Shown one piece after another: positions 1-8,889 of a stretch of DNA of 64,000 nt. The notes beneath the pieces were generated by a model. It had not been told where the DNA came from. It saw only the letters and a program-made list of their open reading frames with translations, and searched no databases. This DNA is from Solirubrobacteraceae bacterium (lineage in GTDB: Bacteria; Actinomycetota; Thermoleophilia; Solirubrobacterales; Solirubrobacteraceae). The translations under genes and the position numbers were made by a program. The first letter of the stretch is position 1, and each line of letters opens with the position of its first letter. The DNA lies in NCBI GenBank assembly GCA_030447275.1, contig JAUJPF010000006.1, positions 62,001 through 126,000 on the forward strand, in the 5' to 3' direction.

Positions 1-402
1 GTGCGGCTCGAACGGCCCTGCGAGCACGTGCTCGAAGAGGCGGGCGTGGAGGACATCGCGGCCGGCGGCCCGGTCCAGATCTTCAGCCTCGTGCGTGACG
101 TGCTCGGCTCGACGGTCAGCCCGGAGGAGCCCGGCGTCGACGCGACCGTGCCGCTCCTCCAGTCCCGCGCGCGGCGCTTCGTCGGCGAGACCCAGGTGGT
201 CTCCGCGCGGCGCTGCCCGCGCCCCCAGACCATCGACGGCCGCCCGATCGTCGGGCGGCTCGACCGCGCCACCTTCGTGTGTACCGGCCACGGACCGTGG
301 GGTATCTCGACGGGGCCCGCGACCGCCTGGCACGTCGCGCGGCAGATCCTCGACGGCACCCCGCCGCCTCCAGAGCTCCACCCCGGACGGTTCGCACCAT
401 GA
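1..402 (+). CDS. FAD-dependent amino-acid/glycine oxidase-like protein, C-terminal part
   Basis: This is the end of a gene that enters from the left edge, so the GTG at base 1 is probably internal. The visible 133 residues contain a DAO-family C-terminal pattern: CPRPQTIDGRPIVGR, followed by a glycine-rich stretch (TGHGPWGISTGPATAW) that in this family closes over the FAD. The likely role is flavin-dependent oxidation of an amine or amino acid in the cytoplasm. The stop overlaps the next start (ATGA), so it is probably co-transcribed with the aldo/keto reductase. The substrate cannot be told from the fragment. Confidence 0.7.
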   Translation: MRLERPCEHVLEEAGVEDIAAGGPVQIFSLVRDVLGSTVSPEEPGVDATVPLLQSRARRFVGETQVVSARRCPRPQTIDGRPIVGRLDRATFVCTGHGPWGISTGPATAWHVARQILDGTPPPPELHPGRFAP

Positions 403-1190
403 ACGACATCCCGCCGCTCGGCCTCGGCACCTGGCAGATCACCGGCCCCGACGCCACGGAGGCCGTCCGCGACGCGCTCGCGCTCGGCTACCGCCACGTC
501 GACACGGCGCGGATCTACGGGAACGAGGCGGAGGTCGGCGAGGGGATCGCGAACAGCGGCGTCGCGCGCGACGACTTCTGGCTGACGACCAAGCTGTGGC
601 GCGAGGGCCTGCGGCGCGACGAGGTGCGCGAGCAGCTCGAGGGCTCGCTGCGCGCGCTGCGCACCGACCACGTCGACCTCCTCCTCATCCACTGGCCCAA
701 CGACGACGTCCCGCTCGACGAGACGCTCGGCGCGATGGCCGAGCTGCGCGACGAGGGGAAGGTGCTCGACCTCGGCGTCAGCAACTTCACGAGCGCGCAG
801 GTCCGCGAGGCGGCGGGCATCGAGCGGATCTCCACGAACCAGGTCGAGTACCACGCCTACCTGAGCCAGGAGCCCGTGCTCGAGGCGTGCCGCGAGCACG
901 GCATCGTCCTCACCGCGTACTCGCCGCTGGCCAACGGCAAGCTGCTCAAGGAGCCGCTGCTGGCGGAGATCGCGGGCGAGCGCGGGGCCACGCCGGCGCA
1001 GGTCGCGCTGCGCTGGCTCCTCGACCAGCCGGACGTCGTCACGGTGCCCAAGGCGGGCTCCCACGACAACCGCGTCGCCAACCTGGGGGCGCTCGAGATC
1101 GAGCTCTCCGGCGAGGACCGCGAGCGCATCGACGGCCTGCCCAAGGACCGCCGCGTCATCAGCCCGGGGTTCGCTCCCGCCTGGGATTAA
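399..1190 (+). CDS. Aldo/keto reductase (2,5-diketogluconate reductase-like)
   Basis: An NADPH-dependent carbonyl reductase of 263 residues, the usual size for short bacterial AKRs. The AKR catalytic tetrad is visible: Asp and Tyr in HVDTARIYGNE, Lys in WLTTKLW and His in LLIHWPND. The C-terminal nucleotide-binding part reads VPKAGSHDNR. The ATG at 399 overlaps the preceding stop by four bases, which fixes the start; a longer open frame upstream lacks support. The physiological substrate is unknown. Confidence 0.9.
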   Translation: MNDIPPLGLGTWQITGPDATEAVRDALALGYRHVDTARIYGNEAEVGEGIANSGVARDDFWLTTKLWREGLRRDEVREQLEGSLRALRTDHVDLLLIHWPNDDVPLDETLGAMAELRDEGKVLDLGVSNFTSAQVREAAGIERISTNQVEYHAYLSQEPVLEACREHGIVLTAYSPLANGKLLKEPLLAEIAGERGATPAQVALRWLLDQPDVVTVPKAGSHDNRVANLGALEIELSGEDRERIDGLPKDRRVISPGFAPAWD

Positions 1191-1250
1191 GCGTCCACCA
1201 CAGAAGTCAGCGCTCAGGACCGGCGGGCCGCGGCCGATCATCGGGCTGCG

Positions 1251-2375
1251 ATGCTCGATATCGACGCCTGTCTCCGCTACCTCGTCGAGAGCGGCGGCTC
1301 CGACCTCCACCTCAAGGTCCCCGCCCGGCCGCTCGTCCGCCTCGACGGCGACCTCGTCCCGATCCCGGACTCGACGACGCTCACGCCGCTCGAGACCGAG
1401 CAGGCCGTCTACACGATGCTCCACGACGAGGAGAAGCTGCGGGAGTTCAAGGAGGACTGCGAGGTCGACTTCGCCTACGGCCTCGACGGCACCGGCCGCT
1501 TCCGCGTCAACGCCTTCAAGCAGCGGGGCGCGATCTCCGTCGTCTGCCGCGCGATCCCCTTCGACATCCGCACGGTCGACGAGCTCAGCCTGCCGCCGGT
1601 GATCACCGAGCTGGCCCAGGAGGAGCGCGGGATCATCCTCGTGACCGGCACCACCGGCTCCGGCAAGTCGACGACGCTCGCCGCGATGATCGACCACATG
1701 AACTCGACGATGTCCAAGCACATCGTCACGATCGAGGACCCGATCGAGTTCCTGCACCGCGACAAGTCGTCGATCATCAACCAGCGCGAGGTCGGCTCGG
1801 ACACGCACTCGTTCAAGCGCGCGCTGCGCCGCGTCCTGCGTCAGGACCCGGACGTCATCCTCGTCGGCGAGATGCGCGACGAGGAGACCGTCCACACAGC
1901 GCTCTCCGCCGCCGAGACCGGCCACCTCGTCCTCTCGACCGTCCACACCGTCGACGCGCCCGAGACGATCAACCGCATCATCGACTTCTTCCCGCCGCAC
2001 ATGCACCAGCAGGTCCGCGCGATGCTCGGCGGCACGCTGAAGGGCGTCATCTCCCAGCGGCTGGTGCGCAGCGCCGACGGCGGCCGCGTCGCCACCTGCG
2101 AGATCCTGCGGATGACCGGCCGCGTGCGCGACATGATCATCGACTCGTCGGCCACCGGCCAGCTCCCCGAGGTCATCGCCGACGGCGCGTACTACGGGAT
2201 GCAGACCTTCGACCAGGCGCTGTTCGACCACGTCAAGGCCGGACGCGTCACCGTCGAGGAGGCCAAGCGCGCGGCGACCAGCCCGCACGACTTCAAGCTG
2301 CTCCTCGCCGCCGACGGCCGTCGCGGCACGACGATGGACGACCTGGCGGACTCCACCGCCCGCCAGGCCGCCTGA
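1251..2375 (+). CDS. pilT: Type IV pilus retraction ATPase PilT
   Basis: A hexameric secretion-type ATPase that powers pilus retraction and twitching at the cytoplasmic face of the membrane. It has 374 residues, close to the family's roughly 345-370. The N-terminal PAS-like domain begins with the typical SGGSDLHLK. Walker A is GTTGSGKST near residue 130. The Asp box, Walker B region (DPDVILVGEMRDEET) and His box (TGHLVLSTVHT) follow in order. No other pilus gene lies in the window, so the rest of the machine must be elsewhere. The promoter at 2386-2412 belongs to the next gene. Confidence 0.93.
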   Translation: MLDIDACLRYLVESGGSDLHLKVPARPLVRLDGDLVPIPDSTTLTPLETEQAVYTMLHDEEKLREFKEDCEVDFAYGLDGTGRFRVNAFKQRGAISVVCRAIPFDIRTVDELSLPPVITELAQEERGIILVTGTTGSGKSTTLAAMIDHMNSTMSKHIVTIEDPIEFLHRDKSSIINQREVGSDTHSFKRALRRVLRQDPDVILVGEMRDEETVHTALSAAETGHLVLSTVHTVDAPETINRIIDFFPPHMHQQVRAMLGGTLKGVISQRLVRSADGGRVATCEILRMTGRVRDMIIDSSATGQLPEVIADGAYYGMQTFDQALFDHVKAGRVTVEEAKRAATSPHDFKLLLAADGRRGTTMDDLADSTARQAA

Positions 2376-2385
2376 GCCGCCTCAT

Positions 2386-2416
2386 TTGACACCGGGCCCT
2401 CACTGGTAGAGGGTCC
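2386..2416 (+). promoter_or_regulatory. Promoter of the PLD-like gene, overlapping a hairpin
   Basis: A perfect -35 TTGACA (2386-2391) is followed after 15 nt by TAGAGG (2407-2412). The GTG start is at 2422, so the transcript would be nearly leaderless. The same DNA can fold as GGGCCCTC (2394-2401) with GAGGGTCC (2409-2416), one G-U pair. That hairpin could be the pilT terminator. Confidence 0.5.
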
Positions 2417-2421
2417 GCGAC

Positions 2422-3087
2422 GTGACCGCGAGCACGACCGTCCCCGCGACGACGCCGGCCGCGGCACCGACCGCGTTCGACTGGGCCAACCTGGCGGCGT
2501 ACAAGACCGACGGCCGCTTCGTCGACGGGCTGCCGCCCGACGAGCGGACCTTCTTCTCGCCCTACGACGGGCAGGGGATCCATCGCCTGATCGTGGACGT
2601 CCTGCAGTCGGCGCAGAGCTCGATCGTGCTGAACATGTACGGCTACGACGACGACGAGGCCGACGCCGCGATCCGGTCGAAGGCCGCGCAGCCGAACGTC
2701 TACGTGCAGATGTCGCTCGACCGCAGCCAGGCCGGCGGCGTGCACGAGGCCGAGCTGCTGAAGGCGTGGAACGCGGACGCGTTCGGGACGAGCATCGCCG
2801 TCGGCACGAGCAGCCGCCACGCGATCTCGCACCTGAAGGTGCTCATCGTGGACGGCGTCTACACGATCACCGGCTCGACGAACTGGTCGATGTCGGGCGA
2901 GCAGCAGCAGGACAACCAGCTGTCGATCTCGCGCAACGCTGCGTTCGCCGCGCAGTGCCGGGCGGTCCTCGACCGCAACCATGCGTTCATGCTCGCCCAG
3001 ATGCGCGGGCAGGCGCAGGCGGTCGAGGCCGCCGCGAAGATCGCGGCGGCGCACCCCGCGCCCGCTGCGCCGCCGCCCGCGTCCTAG
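2422..3087 (+). CDS. Phospholipase D-like domain protein
   Basis: A 221-residue protein with a single PLD-type catalytic motif HLKVLIVDG (HxKxxxxD) near residue 140, followed by the conserved TGSTNWS. PLD-superfamily enzymes use the His for phosphodiester transfer on lipids or nucleic acids and usually need two HKD motifs. With one motif this protein would act as a dimer, as Nuc-type endonucleases do. The N-terminus is rich in Thr/Ala/Pro with no clear signal peptide, and the C-terminus is an Ala/Pro tail. It is convergent with the next gene, with a four-base overlap. The substrate is unknown. Confidence 0.75.
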   Translation: MTASTTVPATTPAAAPTAFDWANLAAYKTDGRFVDGLPPDERTFFSPYDGQGIHRLIVDVLQSAQSSIVLNMYGYDDDEADAAIRSKAAQPNVYVQMSLDRSQAGGVHEAELLKAWNADAFGTSIAVGTSSRHAISHLKVLIVDGVYTITGSTNWSMSGEQQQDNQLSISRNAAFAAQCRAVLDRNHAFMLAQMRGQAQAVEAAAKIAAAHPAPAAPPPAS

Positions 3088-5207
3088 CCGCCCGCGCCCG
3101 CGTAGCCGTCCGCGAAGCACGGGCCGCCGCAGACGTCGGTGATCCGGCCGTCGATGCGCAGGAAGTCCGACTTCTGCCGGCGCCCCGCAACCGAGCGCCG
3201 CGGGTGCTCGTGCGGATCGTTGCCCTCGCGCGGCGGGATGTTCGCCGCGTACGGGGGCGGGGTGCCCGCGGTGCGGTCGCCGCGCGGGCGCAGCGGGCCG
3301 TCGTCCCAGAAGATCACGCCGGAGCCGGTCGCGCTGTAGCCGAGCGGGCCGAGCGGGTCGACGCCGTAGAACAGCGGGCCGAACGGGCGGTCCGGGTACG
3401 GGCGGTCGCGGTACCGGTCGCGGCCCGGCTCGAGCAGCGGCATGTGCACGCGGGCCCCGATCGTCCGCGCCTCGACCTCGGTGGTCACGTCGGCCACCTG
3501 GTGGTCGCCGAAGCCGACGTGCAGCAGCACGTCGTGCGTCGGCGTGTTCGGCAGCGGGTCGTGGGTCATGTGGTGCGCGTAGCCGTTCGGGTCGCTGCGG
3601 TCCCACAGCATCTGGATGAGCGCGAGGATCAGCGGGCGCTCGAGCTCGTTCGGGTAGTTGTCGTACAGCCCGAGCTCCGTGTCGGTTCCGAAGTCGCCCT
3701 TCGCGTACGTGTCGAAGTCGACGCTGCGGCGCAGCAGCGTCGAGTAGTTCATCCCCGGCACGCCGAGGACGCTGCGGTTGATGTCGGGCGAGATCGCGGT
3801 GAGCGAGCCGCCGTAGATGCCGCCCTGCGAGTTGCCGTCGTAGAACAGCCCGCTGCGGTCGACCTCGACGCCGGCGAACGCCGGGTCGGTGAACAGGCCG
3901 TCCTGGTGCAGCATCGCGCGCCCGAGGTAGAGGAAGCCGAGGAAGCCCTGCTGGATGTGGTCGGTGAGGGCGGGGAACCGCGAGAGGTCCTGGAGCAGCT
4001 GCGCGACCGTCGGGATGTCCTTGAACGCCATCCCGTTCCAGTCCATCGCGCAGAACAGGAAGCCGTGCTCGGCGCCGAGGTCCTTGAGCTGGCCCTGGTT
4101 GATCTCGCCCTGCGAACCGAGCAGCCCGTGGCCGTACAGCGCGGGGCGCAGCGGGCCGTCGTGGCGCGGGATGTTGCAGGTGAAGTCGTAGACGGTCGTG
4201 TTGCCGGGGATCTGCACGGGGACGAGGCCGTCCGAGCCGGGCACGTAGCGGAACTGGCTCCCCTTGGCGCAGCCCGGCGTGTCGAGGAAGCACGGCACGG
4301 TGATCTGGCCCTTGACCTGCCGCTTGAGCGGGCCGGAGCCGAAGTCGCGGATGCCGTCGACGGCGGCCGTCGGCCCGTCGTCGGCGAGGTCGGGGTTGAC
4401 CGCGAACGCCGGCGAGCGGCCCTCGACGACGCGGTCGGCGAGGTTGGTGTCGCCGAGCTGCGCGAACGCGCGGTCGCGGATCGACAGCATGCGGTTCGTC
4501 GTGCTCTTCGCGCTGGCGACCGTGAAGTCCCAGGCGAGGAAGAGGTGCTTGCGCTTGACGCCGGCGCGCCCGAGCGCCGCGAACATCGACTCCATCTTCG
4601 CGGCGCGCGCGTCGGCCGCGCGGCGGTCGCGGTAGCGGGCGAACGTCTCGCCGGCGGGGATCGTCTTGCCCCGCGCGTCCTTGAGGTTGCGCAGCGCGAC
4701 GATGTAGCGCTCGCCCTCCTCGAAGTTCTTCGCCGGGCGGATGAACAGGTTGCGGTTCGACGGGTCGGACGGGTTCGAGTCGATCTCCGACCACACCAGG
4801 TGGCGCTCGAGCGTCCGCGCGTTGATGACGACGACCGGGGAGCGGGCGGAGAGCGAGCGCGCCGGATCGTCGATCGGCGGCAGGTTCGAGGCGCGGAACG
4901 CGTCGATCGTCTGGAGCCCCGGCACGCGCGTGAAGATGGCCTGCCCCGGGCTGAAGCCGTCGCTGTGGTTGTAGTCCGCGGCGCTGATCGGCTTGCCGAG
5001 CCGGTTCTTCGGCATCAGCTGGTCGCTGAACGCGATCCGCCGGCCCGTCTCCGTCGTCGGGTCGGCCTCGGTGAAGAAGTCGTTGGGGAACGGCTGGAGG
5101 CAGACCGCCGGGTCCAGCGGGTCGCACTCGGTGGCCGCCGACGCGGTCGCGGGCGCGAGGATCAGGACGGCGACGGCCGCGAGCAGGAGTCGGGACGATC
5201 GGGGCAT
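3084..5207 (-). CDS. Large secreted putative alpha/beta-hydrolase
   Basis: A 707-residue exported protein. The N-terminus (MPRSSRLLLAAVAVLILAP, then ATASAA) is a clear Sec signal peptide. The middle carries a nucleophile-elbow-like GNSQGG near residue 460 and an upstream LYGHGLLGSQG that could form the oxyanion side. A GFGDHQV segment could supply the catalytic His. Several cysteines suggest disulfides outside the cell. I infer a secreted esterase/lipase-like enzyme but do not recognise a named family. The gene starts 78 bp from the divergent AIM24 gene. Confidence 0.6.
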   Translation of the reverse strand: MPRSSRLLLAAVAVLILAPATASAATECDPLDPAVCLQPFPNDFFTEADPTTETGRRIAFSDQLMPKNRLGKPISAADYNHSDGFSPGQAIFTRVPGLQTIDAFRASNLPPIDDPARSLSARSPVVVINARTLERHLVWSEIDSNPSDPSNRNLFIRPAKNFEEGERYIVALRNLKDARGKTIPAGETFARYRDRRAADARAAKMESMFAALGRAGVKRKHLFLAWDFTVASAKSTTNRMLSIRDRAFAQLGDTNLADRVVEGRSPAFAVNPDLADDGPTAAVDGIRDFGSGPLKRQVKGQITVPCFLDTPGCAKGSQFRYVPGSDGLVPVQIPGNTTVYDFTCNIPRHDGPLRPALYGHGLLGSQGEINQGQLKDLGAEHGFLFCAMDWNGMAFKDIPTVAQLLQDLSRFPALTDHIQQGFLGFLYLGRAMLHQDGLFTDPAFAGVEVDRSGLFYDGNSQGGIYGGSLTAISPDINRSVLGVPGMNYSTLLRRSVDFDTYAKGDFGTDTELGLYDNYPNELERPLILALIQMLWDRSDPNGYAHHMTHDPLPNTPTHDVLLHVGFGDHQVADVTTEVEARTIGARVHMPLLEPGRDRYRDRPYPDRPFGPLFYGVDPLGPLGYSATGSGVIFWDDGPLRPRGDRTAGTPPPYAANIPPREGNDPHEHPRRSVAGRRQKSDFLRIDGRITDVCGGPCFADGYAGAGG

Positions 5208-5249
5208 GCTGCTTGAACGTTCACGTACCCGACTTCTTGCGGACCAAGC

Positions 5250-5278
5250 TTGACCTCGCCCTGATCCCGCGTCAGGGT
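5250..5278 (+). promoter_or_regulatory. Promoter of the AIM24-family gene
   Basis: TTGACC (5250-5255), a 17-nt spacer and CAGGGT (5273-5278) match a sigma-70 promoter. The ATG follows six bases later at 5285, predicting a leaderless mRNA. Confidence 0.55.
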
Positions 5279-5284
5279 CGGCCC

Positions 5285-6010
5285 ATGCAGACCACGCTTG
5301 CGCAGTACCGCGAACAGGAGAGCACCGAGAGCTTCTCGCTCCAGAACTCGAAGCTCCTGAAGGTGGAGCTCAACCAGGTCACGATCCAGGCCAAGGCCGG
5401 GTCGATGGTCGCCTACCAGGGCGAGGTGTCGTTCGAGCACGCCGGTTCCGGCGGCATGGGCAGGCTCATCAAGAAGGCCGTCACCGGCGAGGGCCAGACC
5501 CTCATGAAGATGACGGGCAGCGGCGAGGTCTTCCTGGCCGACCAGGCCCAGGACATCCACCTCGTCTACCTCGAGAACGACAAGATCACCGTCAACGGGC
5601 CGAACCTGCTCGCGTTCGACTCCGGCATCGACTGGGACATCGAGCGCGTCCAGGGCGCCAGCGGGATGATGGGCGGCGGCCTCTACAACACGTCGCTCCA
5701 GGGCACCGGCTGGGTCGCGATCCTCTCCGACGGCCCGCCGGTCCTGCTCAACGTCGCCACCGCGCCGACGTTCGCCGACGCGCAGGCGGCGATCACGTGG
5801 TCGTCCGGCGTCTCCACCTCGATGAAGACCGACTTCAAGATGAAGGACCTCATCGGCAAGTCCTCGGGCGAGAGCATCCAGATGGCGTTCTCCGGCCAGG
5901 GCTGGGTGCTCGTCCAGCCCTCGGAGGGCCGGATCGCGGCGGCGGCGACGCCGGGCGGCGCGGGCGGCGGCGGCGCGGCCGGCGGGCTCGGCGGCCTCCT
6001 GAAGGGCTGA
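5285..6010 (+). CDS. AIM24 family protein
   Basis: A 241-residue protein of the AIM24/TRAP-like (double-stranded beta-helix) family. Visible family features are AKAGSMVAYQGEVSF near the N-terminus, then GSGEVFLAD and SGQGWVLVQPSEG. The C-terminus is a low-complexity Gly/Ala tail. Bacterial members are soluble and of unknown function; the mitochondrial namesake helps membrane architecture. The ATG at 5285 lies just downstream of a good promoter and was chosen over an upstream in-frame start. Confidence 0.85.
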   Translation: MQTTLAQYREQESTESFSLQNSKLLKVELNQVTIQAKAGSMVAYQGEVSFEHAGSGGMGRLIKKAVTGEGQTLMKMTGSGEVFLADQAQDIHLVYLENDKITVNGPNLLAFDSGIDWDIERVQGASGMMGGGLYNTSLQGTGWVAILSDGPPVLLNVATAPTFADAQAAITWSSGVSTSMKTDFKMKDLIGKSSGESIQMAFSGQGWVLVQPSEGRIAAAATPGGAGGGGAAGGLGGLLKG

Positions 6011-6043
6011 GACCGGCCGAAACCCTCGCGGCGGGCACACTTC

Positions 6044-6055
6044 ACTTGGTAAAGT
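6044..6055 (+). promoter_or_regulatory. Palindromic candidate operator/-10 of the HxlR gene
   Basis: ACTT-GGTA-AAGT is a 12-bp palindrome seven bases before the GTG start. It overlaps TAAAGT (6050-6055), a plausible -10 box. Palindromes with ACTT/AAGT arms are typical HxlR-family sites, so autoregulation is a reasonable inference. Confidence 0.45.
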
Positions 6056-6061
6056 TGGGGT

Positions 6062-6425
6062 GTGCCCGTCGATTCCTCCTGTCCCGTCTGCCGCACCGCC
6101 GACCTCGTCTGCGGAAAGTGGACGCTGCTGCTCGTCCGCGAGCTCGCGGAGGGACGGTCGCGGTTCTGCGAGCTCGAGCGCTCGCTCACCGGCATCAGCC
6201 CGCGCACGCTCTCTGCGCCTGCGCGCGCTCGAGGAGGAGGGCATCGTCGAGCGGCACACGTTCCCGGAGGTGCCGCCGCGCGTCGAGTACGCGTTGACCG
6301 ACAAGGGCGAGGCGCTGCGCCCGATCATCGAGGACATGCGGGCCTGGGGCTCGCGCTGGCTCGAGGGGGACGCCGCCTGCGTCGCCGACGAGCCCGAGAC
6401 GTCCTCCTCGCCCGTCGCCGCCTGA
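6062..6425 (+). CDS. HxlR-family winged-helix transcriptional regulator (frameshifted)
   Basis: A redox- or ligand-sensing DNA-binding protein of about 121 residues. The first part reads CPVCRTADLVCGKWTLLLV, the classic HxlR N-terminus with the conserved Cys. After GISPRTLS (about 6212) the frame must move by one base to continue LRLRALEEEGIVER and the wing region VEYALTDKGEAL. A single lost base in the sequence explains this. The GTG at 6062 gives the normal length. The target may be its own promoter and the following gene. Confidence 0.8.
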
Positions 6426-6483
6426 CGCACGGCTCGTTGCGGCCGGGAGGAGCGGCCATGCGGCGCGACGAACCGCCTCGGTC

Positions 6484-7752
6484 ATGCGCCACCGCACGCT
6501 TCACACCGCCCTGCGCGGGTTCGCCGACGACGCGGCGGCCGCGCTCGCCGCCGACGTCGCCGCGGGCGAGGAGGTGCCCTTCGAGCTGGCGGCCGAGGGC
6601 ACGACGCGCCGCACCGGCGTCCCGCTCTACTGCTACCGCCCGCTGACCGGCGCGTTCATCCGCGAGCGGCTCGGCAGCCTCGTCCGGTTCGCGTCGTACG
6701 CGCCCGCCGCGCGAGTGCTCCGCGGGGTCGACGGGCTCGACGGCTACCTCCAGGCGCGCGGCGAGCCGCGCGTGCCGCGCGACCCCGGCGACCGTGCCGA
6801 CGCCGCGCTGCACGTCTTCCTCGAGCGCCTCTTCGAGGACTCCTCGGACTTCACCCTCACGGACGAGCGCTTCACCCGCGCGCACTCAGAGCTCGAGGCC
6901 GCGGTGGTCGACCGGCGGGCGCCGGTCGTCACGCTGGTCGTCGGCTTCCCGGGCTGCGCCTCGCCTCGCGGGAGGTCGCGCTCGCCGACGACGTGACGCT
7001 CGCCGTCGCCGACGCGGTGCCCGGCGCTCCCCGCGACGTCGCGTGGCTCGGCGCGCCGGCCGACGAGCCGAACGTGCTCGCGGTCCTCACGCTCGCCGAC
7101 GCGGTCGCCGCCGACGGCGCCCGCGCGGCTGCGCCGGCTGGTCCGGGCGCTGCGCCTGTACGACGGGGGCGCGGTCGGGCTCGCGCCGGTCGCGTGGGCG
7201 CGGATCGACGAGGGCGCGTGGCAGCTCGTCGACCTCGCGGGCGGCTCGCCCGCCCGGCCCGGCGCGCCGCTCGCGGTGGCCGCCGACCAGGAGGACGAGC
7301 TGCGCGCCTTCGTCTCGCTCGCGGCGCGGCGCATGCCGCGGGGCGGCGAGCTGGCGTGGGCGCTGCGGCGCTTCGACCTCGCCTTCGAGCGCCCGGAGCC
7401 CGCCGAGGCGCTGACTGACCTGCTGCTCGCGCTGCGGGCGCTGCTGGAGCCCGAGAGCCCGGGCGGCGGCCGGCTGCCCGACCGGCTCGCGGTGCTGTGC
7501 GGCGCGGACGAGGAGCGCGACGCCCTGGCCGACCGCGTCGCGCACGCCGTCGCGCTGGAGCGCGCTGTCGTCGCGGGCCTCGCGGCGCGCACCGCGGGCG
7601 TCGAGGACGTCGTCGAGGAGCTGACCGAGCACCTGCGCGCGCTGCTCGGCGACACGCTGTGCGGCCACCTCGACGCCGAGCTCGCGGCGGCGGCCGACGC
7701 GCTGCTCGCCGCGCAGGCGCCGCAGCACGCGGACCCGCCGACGCTGGCCTAA
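6484..7752 (+). CDS. Conserved-looking protein of unknown function (two frameshifts)
   Basis: I do not recognise this gene. The coding signal runs through three frames that join into one protein of about 422 residues. The frame changes near 6955, where GFPG should continue LRLASREVALADD after one lost G, and again near 7125, where it continues LRRLVRALRLYDGG. The C-terminal third is helical and has the pattern LLLALRALLEPE then AVALERAVVAG. This faintly recalls HEPN/Apea-type domains, a guess only. It is convergent with the ArsA-like gene with a four-base overlap. Confidence 0.5.
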
Positions 7753-8867
7753 GCCGCGTCGACGTCGACCTCGAACAGGTGGTCGTGCACGCGGGCGAGG
7801 CCGTCGACGTCGTGCACGTCGCCCTCGAGCAGCGGCACGACGACCGGGTCGGGCTCGTCCAGCTCGTCGATCAGCCGCTCGATGCTCGCATGGTCGCGGT
7901 CGGCGAGGACACGCAGCTCGCGCAGCGTCTCGGCCACCTTCTCCGTGAGCTCCGGCCCCAGCTCGCCCTCGAGCTCGGCGGCCGCCGCGTCCGGGTCACC
8001 CTCGACGAGGTCGAGCTGGACGCGGTTGACGATCAGCCCGCCGAAGGGCATCCCCGCCTCGCGCAGCTTCCCGCGGAAGAAGATCGCCTCCTCGACCGGG
8101 TCGCGCTCGGGCGAGGTGATGATGAGGAACGTCGTCGCCGGGTCGGCCAGCAGCTTCTTCACGCCGGACGCGCGCTCGCGGAACCCGTCGACCAGCCCGC
8201 CGAGCGCGCGGAAGAAGACCGAGAGGTCCTGGAGGAGGTCGACGCCGGTGACCCGGCGCAGGACGCTGAACACGACGCTCGTCCCGCGGCCCATGACCTT
8301 GGCGGCGATCCCGGTGGGGGCGAGGAAGACGCGCAGCGCGCGGCCCTCGAAGAACCCCGTCAGCCGGTCGGGCGCGTCGAGGAAGTCGAGCGCGTTGCGC
8401 GACGGCGGCGTGTCGAGCACGAGCACGTCGTAGTCGCCGGAGCGGTCGAGGTCGTAGAGCTTCGCGATCGCCGTGAACTCCTGTGAGCCGGCCACCGCTC
8501 CGGACAGCTCCTGGTAGATCCGGTTGGCCAGGACCTCGTCGCGCGTCTTCTCGTCGGGCGCGAGGCGCGCGATCAGCTCGTCGAACGTGCGCTTGGCGTC
8601 GAGCATCATCGCCCACAGCTCGCCCTTCATCTCGATCCCGTGCCCCTTGAAGCGCTTCGGGTCGACCTTGCGCGGCTCGTTGCCGAGGTCCTCCAGGCCG
8701 AGCGAGTCGGCGAGCCGCCGGGCCGGATCGATCGTCACCACGGCCACGCGCTGGCCCGCCGCGGCGAGGCCCATGGCCAGCGCGGCGGACGTCGTCGTCT
8801 TGCCCACGCCGCCCGATCCCGCGCAGATGACCACCCGTTTCCCGTCAACCCGCTCGGCGATGCTCAC
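7749..8867 (-). CDS. ArsA/Get3-family ATPase, signature-lysine-lacking type
   Basis: A cytoplasmic P-loop ATPase of 372 residues in the ArsA/GET3/SIMIBI group. Walker A is GSGGVGKTT near residue 18. The position of the dimer 'signature' lysine (GKGGVGKT) is occupied by Ser. The switch region LVLDTPPSRNALDFL is intact. Actinobacteria often carry two such ATPases as a pair that may act as a heterodimer. The partner here is the gene ending at 11517. It is divergent from the GH31 gene, with only 22 bp between the chosen starts. Arsenite transport is not implied. Confidence 0.88.
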   Translation of the reverse strand: MSIAERVDGKRVVICAGSGGVGKTTTSAALAMGLAAAGQRVAVVTIDPARRLADSLGLEDLGNEPRKVDPKRFKGHGIEMKGELWAMMLDAKRTFDELIARLAPDEKTRDEVLANRIYQELSGAVAGSQEFTAIAKLYDLDRSGDYDVLVLDTPPSRNALDFLDAPDRLTGFFEGRALRVFLAPTGIAAKVMGRGTSVVFSVLRRVTGVDLLQDLSVFFRALGGLVDGFRERASGVKKLLADPATTFLIITSPERDPVEEAIFFRGKLREAGMPFGGLIVNRVQLDLVEGDPDAAAAELEGELGPELTEKVAETLRELRVLADRDHASIERLIDELDEPDPVVVPLLEGDVHDVDGLARVHDHLFEVDVDAA

Positions 8868-8889
8868 GGCGCGTCATGCTACGCAGACC

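Noticed and set aside
95-2389. A 764-residue Arg/Pro-rich open frame over the oxidoreductase and pilT genes
   Set aside because: The composition is typical of an out-of-frame reading of high-GC DNA, and it crosses three well-supported genes.
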